Shown: positions 17,873-28,135, counted from the first letter of the stretch. The stretch: DNA of 64,000 bases from Labrenzia sp. OB1 (GCF_001624695.1 NZ_JSEP01000006.1:124001-188000), one strand, 5' to 3'. Program-made: numbers and translations. The notes: generated from the sequence alone by a model not told the origin.

Positions 17873-20800
17873 TCAGCTTGCCAAGTCCCTTGCAGCCTTC
17901 GTTTCGAGGGTCTGCGATCCGCCGAATTTCTGCAAGTCCAGAGCTTCCTGCACCTCGACCGGCACCGAGCGAACGACCTTGCCGGCCGGCGCCGGTCGGC
18001 CGATCAGATAGCCCTGGACTTCATGGCATCCATGCTGCGCCAGCAGCAGCAGATTTTCGGCATCTTCCACGCCCTCGGCAACGACGCGCATGTTAAGCGC
18101 CTTGCCGAGACGCACCACGGTTTCAATGATTGCCAGCGACCCGTAATTCCGCCTCGCCTCCTGAACGAAGGACCGGTCGATCTTGATGCAATCGAACGGA
18201 AACCGGCTCAGATAACTCAGAGAGGAATAACCGACGCCGAAATCGTCCAGCGCGATCTTCACTCCGATTTCCTTCAGCAGCGTCAGGATGGAAAGGGCTC
18301 TGGCATCGTCTTCAATCAGCGTGGTCTCGGTGATCTCGATTTCGATCCGTTCCGCCGGAATGCCGGACATTGCGATGGCACTTTGAACGTCATCGACAAA
18401 GTCCCTGTCGCGGAACTGAACCGGACTGACATTGAGACTGATATTTGACGACTGGATTGATGTCGAGGCGACGCGCAAGGCTTCCGCCAGAACGAATTTG
18501 CCAATGGCAACGATCTGGCCGGATGATTCCGCAACAGGAATGAATTCGGCCGGACTAATCAGGCCCTGTTCGGGATGATGCCAGCGGATGAGCGCTTCAT
18601 AACTCTCGATCCTGCAGGTGGAAAGGTTCATGCGCGGCTGGAAATACAGTTCGAACTGATCCTGGGAGAGTGCCGCATTCAAGTCCTTTTCCAGCGCTCG
18701 TCGCTGCCGGACCTCGTCGCCCATGCCGGACTGGAACATGCTATAGGTATTGCGCCCGTTGTTCTTGGCATTGTAGAGGGCGATATCGGCATTCGAGACA
18801 GCCTGATCCGCGTCGTCGCCTCTCTTCAGCAAGGCGACGCCAATGCTGGAGGTCGGCTTGAGAACAAGTCCCTGACCGCAGTCAACCGGTTCGGACAGCG
18901 CCTGCACAAGCCGCAAGGCCATGTCTTCCGCCTGATTGGCGAATTGAATGCTGTTCTGAATGATCGCGAATTCGTCACCGCCCAGCCGGGACACCGTATC
19001 GCTGCTGCGGGAGTATTTTCTCAGACGATCAGCGGTGACCCGGATGACGGTATCGCCGACCGGGTGGCCATGCAGATCGTTGATGTCCTTGAACTTGTCG
19101 AGATCCACAAGCAGCAGTGCCGCTTTGTGGCCGCTGCGCTCGCATTTATCCATCACGTGTTTCAGTTCGGCGTTGAAGACGGCCCGGTTCGGCAGATCGG
19201 TAAGCGGGTCGTGTTGCGCCAGGTGGAGGATCTGCGCCTCCGCCTTCTTGCGTTCGCGCAGATCCACGAGCGCGGACACCCGCGTCGGGATACCCCGGTA
19301 GGAGATCACTCTTGTGCGGATTTCAACGGGAACATGCTCGCCGTTCCTGTTGATCAGGGTCACTTCCCTCGGCTCTTTTTCGGCCCGGATCAGATGCTCT
19401 TCAAGAGTGCCTGCCAGTTCATTGTCGACGAACTCGTAAAGGCCTCGCATTTCGAGTTCATCGATGCCGTATCCGATAAGATCCTCGAAGGTCTTGTTCC
19501 CATCGAGTATGCGTCCGTCGACCGAGATCACGATGGCGTCGAAAGTGGCGTTGGCAAGCGCTGAAAGCCGCTCGGCCTCCTCTCGGCTCCGCTTCGCATC
19601 CGCCATGCGGCTCTGCGCCTGCTCCTCGGTCTGCACCGTGTCCATAAGCGCATTGAACAAGCGTGTCAGGCGCTCTGAATCATCTCCCTTGGAAACATCA
19701 AGCCGCATGGAAAGATCCGCCTTGCCGGCGATCAGCCGGTCGAGCGCATCCTCGACATGGCCGATGCCCAGACGTGTTCCGTGCTCGGCCTCGTTGAGGC
19801 CAAGCTCCTCGCTGGCCGAATCCAGACGCAGCGGGTACCAGCGGTTCAGAAGCGTCAGAACACCCCAGCCCGCGCCGAAACACCAGATGAAGCAGGCCAG
19901 GACCCCCCCGGCCTGAACCAGCAATTGCGGCAGACGCGCGCCCAGCGGCAGATGCTCCACCGGCGCCAGCAAGGCAAGCCCCAGCGTACCGGCCGCCCCG
20001 GCGAAACCATGCACGCCAATGGCGCCGACCGGATCATCGATCTTCAGGCAGCGTTCAAGAAACATCGCTCCCAGAACGGCGGTCACGCCCCCTATCGCGC
20101 CAATGGCAAGTGCCCCTGGTGGCGTCAGGACATGACACCCGGCCGTGACGGCGACCAGACCGCCAAGCAATCCCGAAATAGAGTTTTCCGGCAGGATGAC
20201 CCGGTCCTTGAACCGGCCCATCATATAGCCTGCCCCGGTTCCGGCGGCGGCTGCCAGCACAGTGTTGGTCAGGATCATCGGCACGTCCCAGGATGCCGCC
20301 AGCGTCGAGCCACCGTTGAAACCAAGCCAGCCCACGAACAGGATCAGCGCACCGGAAGTGGCCAGAACGGAACTGTGGCCCTGGATCCGGAACGACTGCC
20401 CATCCGGGCCGAAACGTCCGGTTCGCGCGCCCAGGATCGTGCAGGCGGCAAGCGCGATCCAGGCCCCCGTCCCATGCACCACGGTCGATCCTGCGAAATC
20501 GACGAACCCGGCGGCGGCCAGAAACGCGGTGGCGTCCGCGAAGAGTGCCCCGCCCCAGGCCCAATGGGCGAAAACCGGATAGATAAGCCCCGCGGTGAGG
20601 ACAGAACACCAGATGTAGGCGGACAGGCGCATGCGCTCGGCGACCGCGCCGGATATGATCGTTGCCGCTGTACCGCAGAACATGACCTGAAAGGCGAAAA
20701 CGGTCAGCCCCCAGGGATCGAGGCCGGAAAGCGCAAACAGGCGCGGATCGAACCCGGCAAACCAGTTCCCCCCCGCGCCGAAGGCCAGCGAGAAGCCGAA

Positions 20801-21070
20801 GATCGCGAAAATCAACACCGAGACGGCAAGATCAAGCAGGTTCTTCTGCGCAACGTTGATGGAGTTCTTTGACCGGACCAGTCCAGCTTCCAACAGCATG
20901 AAACCGACCTGCATCAGCAGGACCAGACCTGCAGCAAACAGAACCCAAACCATATCGAGACTCTGCCGGGTGGGGCTTGCCCCAGCGAACTCGGTGGCGC
21001 CTGTCGCGGTCGAAGTGACCAGGGCTGCGATGCACAGACCGGCTGTGGAACCGACCCTCCATTTATTCAT
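17873..21070 (-). CDS. Ammonium transporter domain fused to PAS-GGDEF-EAL (ammonium-linked c-di-GMP enzyme)
   Basis: The 1065-residue protein has a signal peptide, then a full Amt domain (about residues 35-410, eleven membrane segments). Twin-His positions are kept: FAGSTVVHG, His near 197, and GAIGVHGFAG, His near 352. The Amt hallmark AFQVMFCGTAATIISGAVAERM is also present (positions about 128-149). A HAMP-like linker with charged helices (about 415-500) leads to PAS (about 505-620), GGDEF (RLGGDEFAI near 697) and EAL (YEALIRW near 823, ALDDFGVGYSS later). All catalytic signatures for diguanylate cyclase and c-di-GMP phosphodiesterase are intact. Ammonium sensing that tunes c-di-GMP is inferred. 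No GlnK gene is adjacent. Confidence 0.93.
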   Translation of the reverse strand: MNKWRVGSTAGLCIAALVTSTATGATEFAGASPTRQSLDMVWVLFAAGLVLLMQVGFMLLEAGLVRSKNSINVAQKNLLDLAVSVLIFAIFGFSLAFGAGGNWFAGFDPRLFALSGLDPWGLTVFAFQVMFCGTAATIISGAVAERMRLSAYIWCSVLTAGLIYPVFAHWAWGGALFADATAFLAAAGFVDFAGSTVVHGTGAWIALAACTILGARTGRFGPDGQSFRIQGHSSVLATSGALILFVGWLGFNGGSTLAASWDVPMILTNTVLAAAAGTGAGYMMGRFKDRVILPENSISGLLGGLVAVTAGCHVLTPPGALAIGAIGGVTAVLGAMFLERCLKIDDPVGAIGVHGFAGAAGTLGLALLAPVEHLPLGARLPQLLVQAGGVLACFIWCFGAGWGVLTLLNRWYPLRLDSASEELGLNEAEHGTRLGIGHVEDALDRLIAGKADLSMRLDVSKGDDSERLTRLFNALMDTVQTEEQAQSRMADAKRSREEAERLSALANATFDAIVISVDGRILDGNKTFEDLIGYGIDELEMRGLYEFVDNELAGTLEEHLIRAEKEPREVTLINRNGEHVPVEIRTRVISYRGIPTRVSALVDLRERKKAEAQILHLAQHDPLTDLPNRAVFNAELKHVMDKCERSGHKAALLLVDLDKFKDINDLHGHPVGDTVIRVTADRLRKYSRSSDTVSRLGGDEFAIIQNSIQFANQAEDMALRLVQALSEPVDCGQGLVLKPTSSIGVALLKRGDDADQAVSNADIALYNAKNNGRNTYSMFQSGMGDEVRQRRALEKDLNAALSQDQFELYFQPRMNLSTCRIESYEALIRWHHPEQGLISPAEFIPVAESSGQIVAIGKFVLAEALRVASTSIQSSNISLNVSPVQFRDRDFVDDVQSAIAMSGIPAERIEIEITETTLIEDDARALSILTLLKEIGVKIALDDFGVGYSSLSYLSRFPFDCIKIDRSFVQEARRNYGSLAIIETVVRLGKALNMRVVAEGVEDAENLLLLAQHGCHEVQGYLIGRPAPAGKVVRSVPVEVQEALDLQKFGGSQTLETKAARDLAS

Positions 21071-21348
21071 TTATCTGCCCCATTGTTCGAAAGCAGAGGC
21101 ATGATTTCCCGGATTGGTTAATTCTTAATTGCTATTTTTACTGAGGTTTTGACCGGACAATTCCTGCATAATTCTTCATCACCCGGCTTCGCACCTTATC
21201 GATCAAAGCGGCAATTCAACCATCTGAAAAACAATAACTTATTTTGCCCACCCCGGCGCACTATCCCGGCCGGGCGGCGCAGAGCCTCTTACGGCGAGCC
21301 TAAAATTACGCCATATCCCGGTTCCCCGGTCCGCGTGATTTGCCGGCA

Positions 21349-22449
21349 TCACCCTGCCCCGGCAGCCCCTCGCGAACACTCCAGCGCCGCAACATACCGC
21401 GACTCTTGTGGCATTGGGGACATATCCGCTTCAGCCCGCCGCACGGCAGGCCTGCCTCGCAACCGTGCCCCGAGCCAGTCCCAGTCGCCTTCTTCCACCC
21501 GGACCGTATCCAGCAGACGTTCCGGTCCTGATGGCTCAATTCCGGTATCGCGGGTTTCTCCGATCACGAAGCGGAACGCATAGCCCGGTGTCAGGCCCAT
21601 GCGCAGATCGGACAGCACGACGTCCCCGTCGATCAGTTCGGCCCGGTAGAACCCTCTGCTGAACCAGTCCAGTTTACGGAAAGCTTCGCTCCCTTCCAGA
21701 CAGCTCACCAGTTCGAGATGGCGCGGGTGGGAATAGATTTCCGCCTGCCCAAGCCCGTCGAGAAGCGACAGATACATGTTGTCGTAACTGTTCTGGCGCA
21801 ATCCGATCACTTTCCAGACAAGGATATTGAGCGGCGTCGCGAGCGCGTAGACCTTGTCCGGCGGAACGCCGTTCTCCAGGAAGACATGGTGCGCCCTGCC
21901 CTTGACGACCTGCTGAATCACCACACTCAGAGCGAGGTAACCGGTGGACAGGACAAGTGCGGCCGCAACGACGTTTCGAAGACGAGATGTCCAGGTTTTC
22001 CTGCACAGGGCCCAGACCACAGCCACCAACAGCGGCAGGGTGTAGATCGGATCCATGATGAACACGGAGCCGACACCGACCGGGTCGGGATAGAACGGCC
22101 AGAAGATCCGTGTGCCGTAAACCGTCATCGCATCGATTGCGGCATGGGTCGACAGGCACAGGAAAACGGCTGCCCAGACCCGCCAGCGATGATCCCTCAG
22201 CCCCTTGAAGAGCCGCAGAAGCCCTTCCGCCAGAACGGGTGTGGCAAGCGCATGCACGAAAACGGAATGGGTCCAGCCCCGGTGATAGACGAAACTGTCC
22301 ACCGGATCGTCAAACGGGATGAGCACATCGAGATCCGGCAAGGTGCCGAGCGCACCGCCAAGCAGGGCCGCCTTGCGCGGTCCGATTTTACTGCCGAGCA
22401 GCGCGGTGGAAACGGCGGCGCCAAGAACGAATTGAGTGAGAGAATCCAT
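21349..22449 (-). CDS. YdjM-like membrane-bound metal-dependent hydrolase family protein
   Basis: The 366-residue protein matches the LexA-binding inner-membrane (YdjM/DUF457) family: MDSLTQFVLGAAVSTALLG start, GTLPDLDVL, FVYHRGWTHSVFVH (His/Asp metal-like positions) and STHAAIDAMTVYG. At least four hydrophobic segments are in the first 200 residues. A C-terminal cytosolic-looking region of about 170 residues follows. The function of the family is poorly known; some members are linked to envelope or SOS responses. It is upstream of and co-directional with the Amt fusion, but 278 bp separate them. Confidence 0.8.
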   Translation of the reverse strand: MDSLTQFVLGAAVSTALLGSKIGPRKAALLGGALGTLPDLDVLIPFDDPVDSFVYHRGWTHSVFVHALATPVLAEGLLRLFKGLRDHRWRVWAAVFLCLSTHAAIDAMTVYGTRIFWPFYPDPVGVGSVFIMDPIYTLPLLVAVVWALCRKTWTSRLRNVVAAALVLSTGYLALSVVIQQVVKGRAHHVFLENGVPPDKVYALATPLNILVWKVIGLRQNSYDNMYLSLLDGLGQAEIYSHPRHLELVSCLEGSEAFRKLDWFSRGFYRAELIDGDVVLSDLRMGLTPGYAFRFVIGETRDTGIEPSGPERLLDTVRVEEGDWDWLGARLRGRPAVRRAEADMSPMPQESRYVAALECSRGAAGAG

Positions 22450-22509
22450 CCGGTCAGCCTATCATCTTTGATGCTCTGGGGGAGAAGCCGCCGACAGGCC
22501 GGTGGCGGC

Positions 22510-22535
22510 AAAAAAGACGGGCCCGAAAGCCCGCC
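22510..22535 (-). terminator. Intrinsic terminator of ilvD
   Basis: On the minus strand a CGGGC/GCCCG stem (22518-22533) with a 6-base loop is followed after GTC or so by six T (22515-22510). It lies 27 bases after the ilvD stop. Confidence 0.8.
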
Positions 22536-22561
22536 TGATCCGCTTACGGCACGGTGTCGCC

Positions 22562-24406
22562 TCAGTCGACTTCGCGGACAGCGCCCTTGGAGGCGCTTGT
22601 GGTCATCGCCGCATAGGCGCGAAGGGCCTTGGTCACCTTGCGTGTACGCTTCTCGATCGGCTTCCAGGCCTTGTCGCCCCTGGCATCCATGGCGGCACGG
22701 CGCTGTGCCAGTTCCTCGTCGGTCAGGTCCACCTTCAGCACACGGTTCGGAATGTCGATGACGATCAGATCGCCTTCCTCAACCAGACCAACCGCCCCCC
22801 CTTCGGCGGCTTCAGGCGAAATATGACCGATGGACAGACCGGAAGAGCCGCCCGAAAAGCGTCCGTCCGTGACCAGCGCGCAGGCTTTGCCCAGTCCCTT
22901 GGACTTCAGATAGCTGGTCGGATAGAGCATTTCCTGCATGCCCGGACCGCCGCGCGGACCTTCATAACGGATCAGCACCACATCGCCTTCCTTGACCTTG
23001 TTGGTCAGGATCGCGGAAACCGCCGTGTCCTGGCTTTCGAAGATCCGGGCCGGGCCGGAGAATTTCAGGATGCTTTCATCGACCCCGGCCGTTTTGACGA
23101 CGCAGCCGTCCTCGGCGATGTTGCCGTAGAGCACGGCAAGGCCGCCATCCTTGCTGTAGGCATGGTCCAGTTGCCGAATGACGCCGGCTTTCCGGTCCAT
23201 GTCGAGATCTTCCCAGCGCCGCTGCTGGCTGAAAGCCACCTGGGTCGGCACACCGCCGGGCGCTGCCCGGAAGAAGGAATGCACGCTTTCGGAATTTGTC
23301 TGGCAGATGTCCCAGCGGGCCAGCGCCTCCTTCATGGATGCGGAATGGACCGTCGGCACATCGGTGTGCAGCAGTCCCGCGCGATCGAGTTCGCCGAGGA
23401 TCGACATGATGCCGCCGGCGCGGTGGACATCCTCCATATGGATGTTTTCGATTGCGGGAGCGACCTTGCACAGCACCGGGACGCTTTTGGACAGACGGTC
23501 GATATCGTCGATGGTGAAGCCTATCTCACCTTCATGGGAGGCCGCCAGCAGATGCAGGATGGTGTTGGTCGAACCGCCCATGGAGATGTCGAGGCTCATG
23601 GCGTTCTCGAAGGCCTTGAAGCTGGCAATGTTGCGCGGCAGGACACTTTCGTCATCCTGTTCGTAGTAGCGCTTCGCCAGATCGACGATCAGGTGGCCCG
23701 CTTCCACGAACAGGCGTTCGCGGTCGGCGTGAGTGGCCAGTGTCGAGCCGTTGCCCGGCAACGACAGGCCAAGTGCCTCCGTCAGGCAGTTCATGGAGTT
23801 TGCGGTGAACATGCCGGAGCAAGAGCCGCATGTCGGGCAGGCATTTTGTTCCAGGGCCAGGACATCGGCGTCGGACATGCGGTCGTCGGCGGCCGCAACC
23901 ATCGCATCGACCAGATCGACCGATTTCTCGACGCCGTTCTCAAGCACCACCTTGCCGGCTTCCATCGGGCCACCGGAAACGAAGACCACCGGAATATTCA
24001 GCCGCATGGCGGCGTTCAGCATGCCGGGCGTGATCTTGTCGCAGTTGGAAATACACACCAGCGCATCGGCGCAGTGACCGTTGACCATGTATTCCACGGC
24101 GTCCGAGATCACTTCGCGGGACGGCAGCGAATAAAGCATGCCGTCATGGCCCATGGCGATGCCGTCGTCGACCGCGATGGTGTTGAATTCCTTGGCGACC
24201 CCTCCGGCCTTTTCCACTTCCCTGGCGACAAGCTGACCGAGATCCTTCAGATGCACGTGACCGGGCACGAACTGGGTGAAGGAGTTGGAAATTGCGATGA
24301 TCGGCTTGCCGAAATCGTCGTCCTTCATGCCCGTGGCGCGCCACAGGCCGCGCGCACCGGCCATGTTGCGGCCATGGGTGGATGTTCTGGAACGATACGG
24401 GGGCAT
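22562..24406 (-). CDS. ilvD: Dihydroxy-acid dehydratase
   Basis: IlvD dehydrates 2,3-dihydroxyisovalerate and its homologue in valine and isoleucine synthesis, using an iron-sulfur cluster. The 614-residue protein has the expected length and motifs: [20 protein letters not shown] start, [19 protein letters not shown], and the cluster-binding [18 protein letters not shown]. The start at 24406 is set by GGAGGGAGA eight bases upstream; the frame remains open for 80 codons upstream without a family-like N-terminus. It has its own terminator at 22510-22535. Confidence 0.95.
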   Translation of the reverse strand: MPPYRSRTSTHGRNMAGARGLWRATGMKDDDFGKPIIAISNSFTQFVPGHVHLKDLGQLVAREVEKAGGVAKEFNTIAVDDGIAMGHDGMLYSLPSREVISDAVEYMVNGHCADALVCISNCDKITPGMLNAAMRLNIPVVFVSGGPMEAGKVVLENGVEKSVDLVDAMVAAADDRMSDADVLALEQNACPTCGSCSGMFTANSMNCLTEALGLSLPGNGSTLATHADRERLFVEAGHLIVDLAKRYYEQDDESVLPRNIASFKAFENAMSLDISMGGSTNTILHLLAASHEGEIGFTIDDIDRLSKSVPVLCKVAPAIENIHMEDVHRAGGIMSILGELDRAGLLHTDVPTVHSASMKEALARWDICQTNSESVHSFFRAAPGGVPTQVAFSQQRRWEDLDMDRKAGVIRQLDHAYSKDGGLAVLYGNIAEDGCVVKTAGVDESILKFSGPARIFESQDTAVSAILTNKVKEGDVVLIRYEGPRGGPGMQEMLYPTSYLKSKGLGKACALVTDGRFSGGSSGLSIGHISPEAAEGGAVGLVEEGDLIVIDIPNRVLKVDLTDEELAQRRAAMDARGDKAWKPIEKRTRKVTKALRAYAAMTTSASKGAVREVD

Positions 24407-24706
24407 TTTGGGTCTCCCTCCATTTGCAGGCATACCGCCCGCTTCGGCGGTCAAATTCCGGCCGAAGCTGAGCATGTATCCGCGCCCGATGTCAGTCTGA
24501 TACCGGGTTTGACAGGTTTTTGCCCGAAGCGAAAGGCCTGAATACGCAAAAAGTGTACGCTGCGGTACGGTTGAAATTCGCCCCAATTCCCTGATGCCGC
24601 CGGGAACAATGAAACAAAGAAAGCCGGGGCGGACCGAAGTCCGCACCGGCTTTCCTTCAGGCCACCCGGAGAGGGGTGGATGTCAGGCGGCCTGAACCGG
24701 AGCGGC
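24407..24706. other. 300-bp spacer between the old-yellow-enzyme gene and ilvD
   Basis: It contains the terminator at 24619-24654 and, nearer ilvD, the ilvD ribosome-binding site. A GTAC-containing palindrome lies around 24553-24567. I see no branched-chain amino acid leader peptide ahead of ilvD. Confidence 0.55.
24619..24654 (-). terminator. Intrinsic terminator downstream of the old-yellow-enzyme gene
   Basis: A 15-bp stem, GAAAGCCGG-GCGGAC paired with GTCCGC-CCGGCTTTC across one mismatch, is capped by a CGAA tetraloop. On the minus strand it is followed by a T-rich tract (TTTCTTTGTTTC). It lies about 50 bases beyond the stop at 24707. Confidence 0.78.
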
Positions 24707-25813
24707 TTATTGGGCCGCGACGGAGTTTTCCGCCAGAGTGGGATAGTCCGTATACCCCTTCTCGCCGCCTCCATAGAATGTGTCACTGTCGGGCTCGTTC
24801 AGGGGGGCCTTCTTTTTCAGCCGGTCGACAAGATCCGGATTGGAAATGAACGCACGGCCGAATGCGACAAGATCCAGCGCTCCGCTTTCAACGGCCTCGA
24901 CCGCGGAAGCGCGGTCATAGCCGTTGTTGCCCATTCTGGCGCCGTCGAAAAGCGTGTAGAGCGCGGCAAGATCGCCGCCTTCGGGAATATCGCGGGGACC
25001 GCCGGTCTGCCCCTCGACAAGATGGAGATAAGCCAGCCCGTAGGTGTTCAGCAGCCGGATCGCATGAGAGAATGTTTCCTGCGGATTGCTGTCGGTGATG
25101 TCATTGGCGTTGGAGAATGGACTCAACCTGATCCCGACACGATCCGCGCTCCAGGCACCGGTCACTGCATCCATCACTTCCTTGAGAAAACGCATCCGCT
25201 TTTCAACCGATCCGCCATAGGCATCATCCCGCTTGTTGGCACCGTCCTTCAGGAACTGATCGATCAGATAACCGTTCGCACCATGCACCTCGACACCATC
25301 GAAGCCGGCTTTGCGAGCGTTCCGCGTTGCCCTGGCGAAATCTTCCGCGATAGCCGGGATCTCGTTTTCCTCCAGTGCCCGCGGCATTGGCGTGTCAATG
25401 AACTGAGTACCATCGAAGGTTTTGGAATTCGCGGCAATCGCGGAAGGTGCGACCGGGTCAACGCCCCCGGGCTGGAGAACTGAATGCGATATCCGCCCGA
25501 CGTGCCAGATCTGGATGACGATCTTGCCGCCTTCGGCATGGACTGCATCGGTCACTTTTTTCCAGCCCTCCACCTGGGCATCGGAATAGATGCCAGGCGT
25601 CCAGGCGTAGCCCTTGCCTTGTGGAGAAATCTGGGAACCTTCGGTAACGATGAGCCCCGCACCGGCCCGCTGGCGATAATATTCAACATGCAGATCGTGG
25701 GGCGTGTCGTCTTCGGCGCGTGCCCGGTTGCGGGTCAGCGGCGCCATGACAACGCGGTTTTTCAGGTCGATTGCGCCTGCTTTTGCCGGAGAAAACAATT
25801 TCGATTCTGACAT
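24707..25813 (-). CDS. nemA: Alkene reductase (old yellow enzyme, NemA type)
   Basis: The 368-residue flavin enzyme reduces activated C=C bonds and nitro compounds with NAD(P)H. Family segments: LKNRVVMAPLTRNRA, GLIVTEGSQISPQGKGY, QIWHVGRISH, the substrate-binding GVEVHGANGYLIDQFL pair of His/Asn, and YGGSVEKRMRFLKE. The start at 25813 (MSESKLF) gives the usual N-terminus. A TetR gene lies 100 bp upstream on the same strand, the arrangement of E. coli nemR-nemA, so electrophile-responsive control is likely. Confidence 0.92.
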   Translation of the reverse strand: MSESKLFSPAKAGAIDLKNRVVMAPLTRNRARAEDDTPHDLHVEYYRQRAGAGLIVTEGSQISPQGKGYAWTPGIYSDAQVEGWKKVTDAVHAEGGKIVIQIWHVGRISHSVLQPGGVDPVAPSAIAANSKTFDGTQFIDTPMPRALEENEIPAIAEDFARATRNARKAGFDGVEVHGANGYLIDQFLKDGANKRDDAYGGSVEKRMRFLKEVMDAVTGAWSADRVGIRLSPFSNANDITDSNPQETFSHAIRLLNTYGLAYLHLVEGQTGGPRDIPEGGDLAALYTLFDGARMGNNGYDRASAVEAVESGALDLVAFGRAFISNPDLVDRLKKKAPLNEPDSDTFYGGGEKGYTDYPTLAENSVAAQ

Positions 25814-25913
25814 GAACGAGTTCCTTCGAGTTTCATGTGCCAGATTATGGAACGATTGGTCCAAAATTAGGCATCTTCAGCTACGGAGTGACGAAACAAA
25901 CCGGAGACGGTTT

Positions 25914-26513
25914 CTAGGGAGAGAGCACCGTTTTGGCCTGCTTCAAGGTGTCTGCTATGCGGTCAGCCGGAATACCGGCCTTGCGCAGGGCAAGGGTTCC
26001 GATTGCAAGTGAGGTATAGGCGCGCGCCCTGTCGCGGACGGCGTCGGGATCTTGAGGATCAATCGCTTTTGCGAAAATCTCCTCGATACTTTCCAGATGG
26101 CGGCGGCCGAGTTCCGCGACCTTCGCGTCATGGGGTGCGAGTTCCGTGATGCAGTTCACCAGAAGGCACCCTCTCGACCCGCCATGGGGGTCCGAAAGAG
26201 CCTCCATCATCGCCTCGACAGCGTCGCCATCTGTGGCCTCCGCGATCTCCTTGAGATTGCGGATACCGTTTTTCGAATATTGCTCAACCGCTCTCAGAAA
26301 GAGGGTCTGCTTGTCACCGAAGGCCCCATAGAAGCTTGACCGGCTGATCCCCATGGCGCCGGTCAGATCTTCAAGGGAGGTCGCTTCGAAGCCATTTTGC
26401 CAGAAGACGCCCATAGCAACCTGAAGTGCCGCTGCTTCATCGAAGTTGCGCGGCCGTCCCGGTCCAGGCGCCTTGTTTCCAGGCAGATGTTTTGCAGGCA
26501 TCGAGTGTGACAT
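25914..26513 (-). CDS. TetR family transcriptional regulator
   Basis: The 199-residue protein has an N-terminal TetR helix-turn-helix (about residues 17-65) with RPRNFDEAAALQVAM, FEATSLEDLTGAMGISRSS and FYGAFGDKQTLFL, followed by the GCLLVN segment common in the C-terminal ligand domain. Start 26513 (MSHSMPAKH) is preferred because AGG lies seven bases upstream; MPAKH at 26501 lacks a ribosome-binding site. Probable repressor of the downstream alkene reductase. C residues in GCLLVNC could sense electrophiles as in NemR, which is speculative. Confidence 0.87.
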   Translation of the reverse strand: MSHSMPAKHLPGNKAPGPGRPRNFDEAAALQVAMGVFWQNGFEATSLEDLTGAMGISRSSFYGAFGDKQTLFLRAVEQYSKNGIRNLKEIAEATDGDAVEAMMEALSDPHGGSRGCLLVNCITELAPHDAKVAELGRRHLESIEEIFAKAIDPQDPDAVRDRARAYTSLAIGTLALRKAGIPADRIADTLKQAKTVLSP

Positions 26514-26615
26514 GAACCTGATATGGACCGTGCAGTCCGGAATACAAGAGCGGCAAGGCCCAATCTGGACCGATCGTTTCAATTTCCCATCCCGCCAGAC
26601 TCGGACCTGCCGGGA

Positions 26616-27803
26616 TCACATGCGGCAAGAGCCGGCATAGGCGTCGCCGACATCGTCGAAAACCCGCGCAACGGCTTCCATTTCATATAGCTTGCTGGTG
26701 CGCCGCACACCTTCGACCAGATAAAAATCCTGGATCGGAAATTGGTTGGAATTGAAGCGAAAATCACCGCGCACGCTTTCGAAAGGCGCGGAACTGATGA
26801 CAGACAGCAACGCTTCCTGCTCCTTGATGCCTCCGGTCAGTTCAAGCGCGAAATGAATGAGCCTGGCTGCGTCGTATCCTTGCGCGGCGAACACCGAGGG
26901 CTGGTATTCATACTCCCTGCCGAAGTCGCGCACGAAACGCTTGTTCATCGGATTGTCAAGGTTGGGCGCCCAATGAGAGGCGGAAAACAGCCCCTCGGCC
27001 ATCTCGCTGGTATACGGCAAGGTCACTGCGTTGATAGTCTGGGAGGACAGGAAAGGAACAATGCCTTTCAAACCCGATACGTGAAACTGCCTGACGAGTT
27101 CCACCCCCATGCCTCCCGGCATGAAAGCGTATATCGCGTCCGGCTCAATCTCGGCGATCTGCTCAAATTCTTCCGAAAAGTCCGTCGTCCCGAGCTTTGT
27201 GAATATTTCCCGGGCGATCTGTCCCTTGAAATGGCGCCGGAACGCGACCATCGCATCCCGGGCCGCTTCATAATCCGGGGCGATCGTGACGACCTGCTGG
27301 TAGCCTTTCAAACTCGCGTAGCGTCCCATGGTCTCGTGCACCTGGTCATCCTGCGAGGCCATGGAAAAGAAGTAGCGGTTGCAACTGCGGCCGGCAATGG
27401 GAGCAGGTCCGGAGTGGGTTCCGATAAAGAGAGTTTTCGACCGTACAACCGGGTCATGGACTGCGAGCATGACTTTGGAAAAGTTCACGCCGACGAGAAT
27501 GTCGATACCGTTTTCGTCGATCAGCTTGGTCGCCTGCTCAAGGGCATAGGCAGGATCGAGCTTGTCATCAACGACCAGCACATTGGTCGGCAGGCCGCCC
27601 AGCGCGCCGTTGGATTGCTTGACGGCAAGCATGAAGCCGTCGCGCATGTGTTCGCCGTAAATCGCCGCGGGACCTGACAGGGTTGCCATCAGACCGATCT
27701 TCAATCCCTGAACTTCCTGCGACACCGCCATCTGGCACACCAGCAGCAGACCAGCCGCAAAGCTGCCTGTTCGTGTGAAAATTCGGAAGATCCAGCGTTT
27801 CAT
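26616..27803 (-). CDS. ABC transporter substrate-binding protein, branched-chain amino acid (Leu/Ile/Val) type
   Basis: The 395-residue protein has a signal peptide (about residues 1-28, ending MAVSQ) and a type I periplasmic binding fold: LKIGLMATLSGPAAIYGEHMRDGFMLAV, VVDDKLDPAYALEQATKLI, DILVGVNFSKVML and FAAQGYDAARLI. The ligand is unknown. The family includes amide, urea and aromatic binding proteins. No permease or ATPase genes are next to it, so it is an orphan binding protein. The start at 27803 gives the signal peptide; the open frame upstream has no ribosome-binding site. Confidence 0.88.
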   Translation of the reverse strand: MKRWIFRIFTRTGSFAAGLLLVCQMAVSQEVQGLKIGLMATLSGPAAIYGEHMRDGFMLAVKQSNGALGGLPTNVLVVDDKLDPAYALEQATKLIDENGIDILVGVNFSKVMLAVHDPVVRSKTLFIGTHSGPAPIAGRSCNRYFFSMASQDDQVHETMGRYASLKGYQQVVTIAPDYEAARDAMVAFRRHFKGQIAREIFTKLGTTDFSEEFEQIAEIEPDAIYAFMPGGMGVELVRQFHVSGLKGIVPFLSSQTINAVTLPYTSEMAEGLFSASHWAPNLDNPMNKRFVRDFGREYEYQPSVFAAQGYDAARLIHFALELTGGIKEQEALLSVISSAPFESVRGDFRFNSNQFPIQDFYLVEGVRRTSKLYEMEAVARVFDDVGDAYAGSCRM

Positions 27804-28135
27804 GGTGTCTTGCCCGTTCTGTCCAGGTGATGCGCCGGCAACAGTGCGAACTGTTTTCGCCGAAGTATCGTATGTGCGTTCAGATAAACGCCGGATGGCT
27901 CCGCCGCCACCTCTATGGTCCGTCAGCAACCGATTCTTCTCAAGTATGGAGAAGACTGGTTAGGCTTTTGCCAACAGAGAAAAAACAATCACATCCGCGT
28001 CACATTCCCGCGAAAACTCCTTGGAGCTGCCGCAAAGCGGCCCGTCTCCCGGCGCATTGAAGAGGATTAATGGTCTGATCGAAGAGACGCCGCGCCCCGT
28101 ACGCCCAAAAACCGCAGTTTCAGCAGGAGGGCCAC
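27804..28135. other. 332-bp divergent intergenic region
   Basis: This spacer lies between the binding-protein gene and the SH3-domain gene, so it should hold promoters in both directions. It contains an inverted repeat TCTTCTC-N7-GAGAAGA at 27935-27955, a possible operator. An AGGAGG ribosome-binding site precedes the 28136 start. No further genes seen. Confidence 0.5.

Noticed and set aside
21071..21348. Sigma-54/NtrC promoter for the Amt fusion gene
   Set aside because: I looked for the GG-N10-GC core in the TGGCAC-N5-TTGC form on the minus strand and saw no match. A nitrogen-control promoter cannot be claimed.
22502..24541. 679-codon open frame antisense to ilvD
   Set aside because: It is the mirror of the highly conserved ilvD gene, with no start signal or domain.
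24407..24619. Leader peptide or attenuator ahead of ilvD
   Set aside because: No run of Ile, Val or Leu codons in a short ORF with a following terminator could be found.
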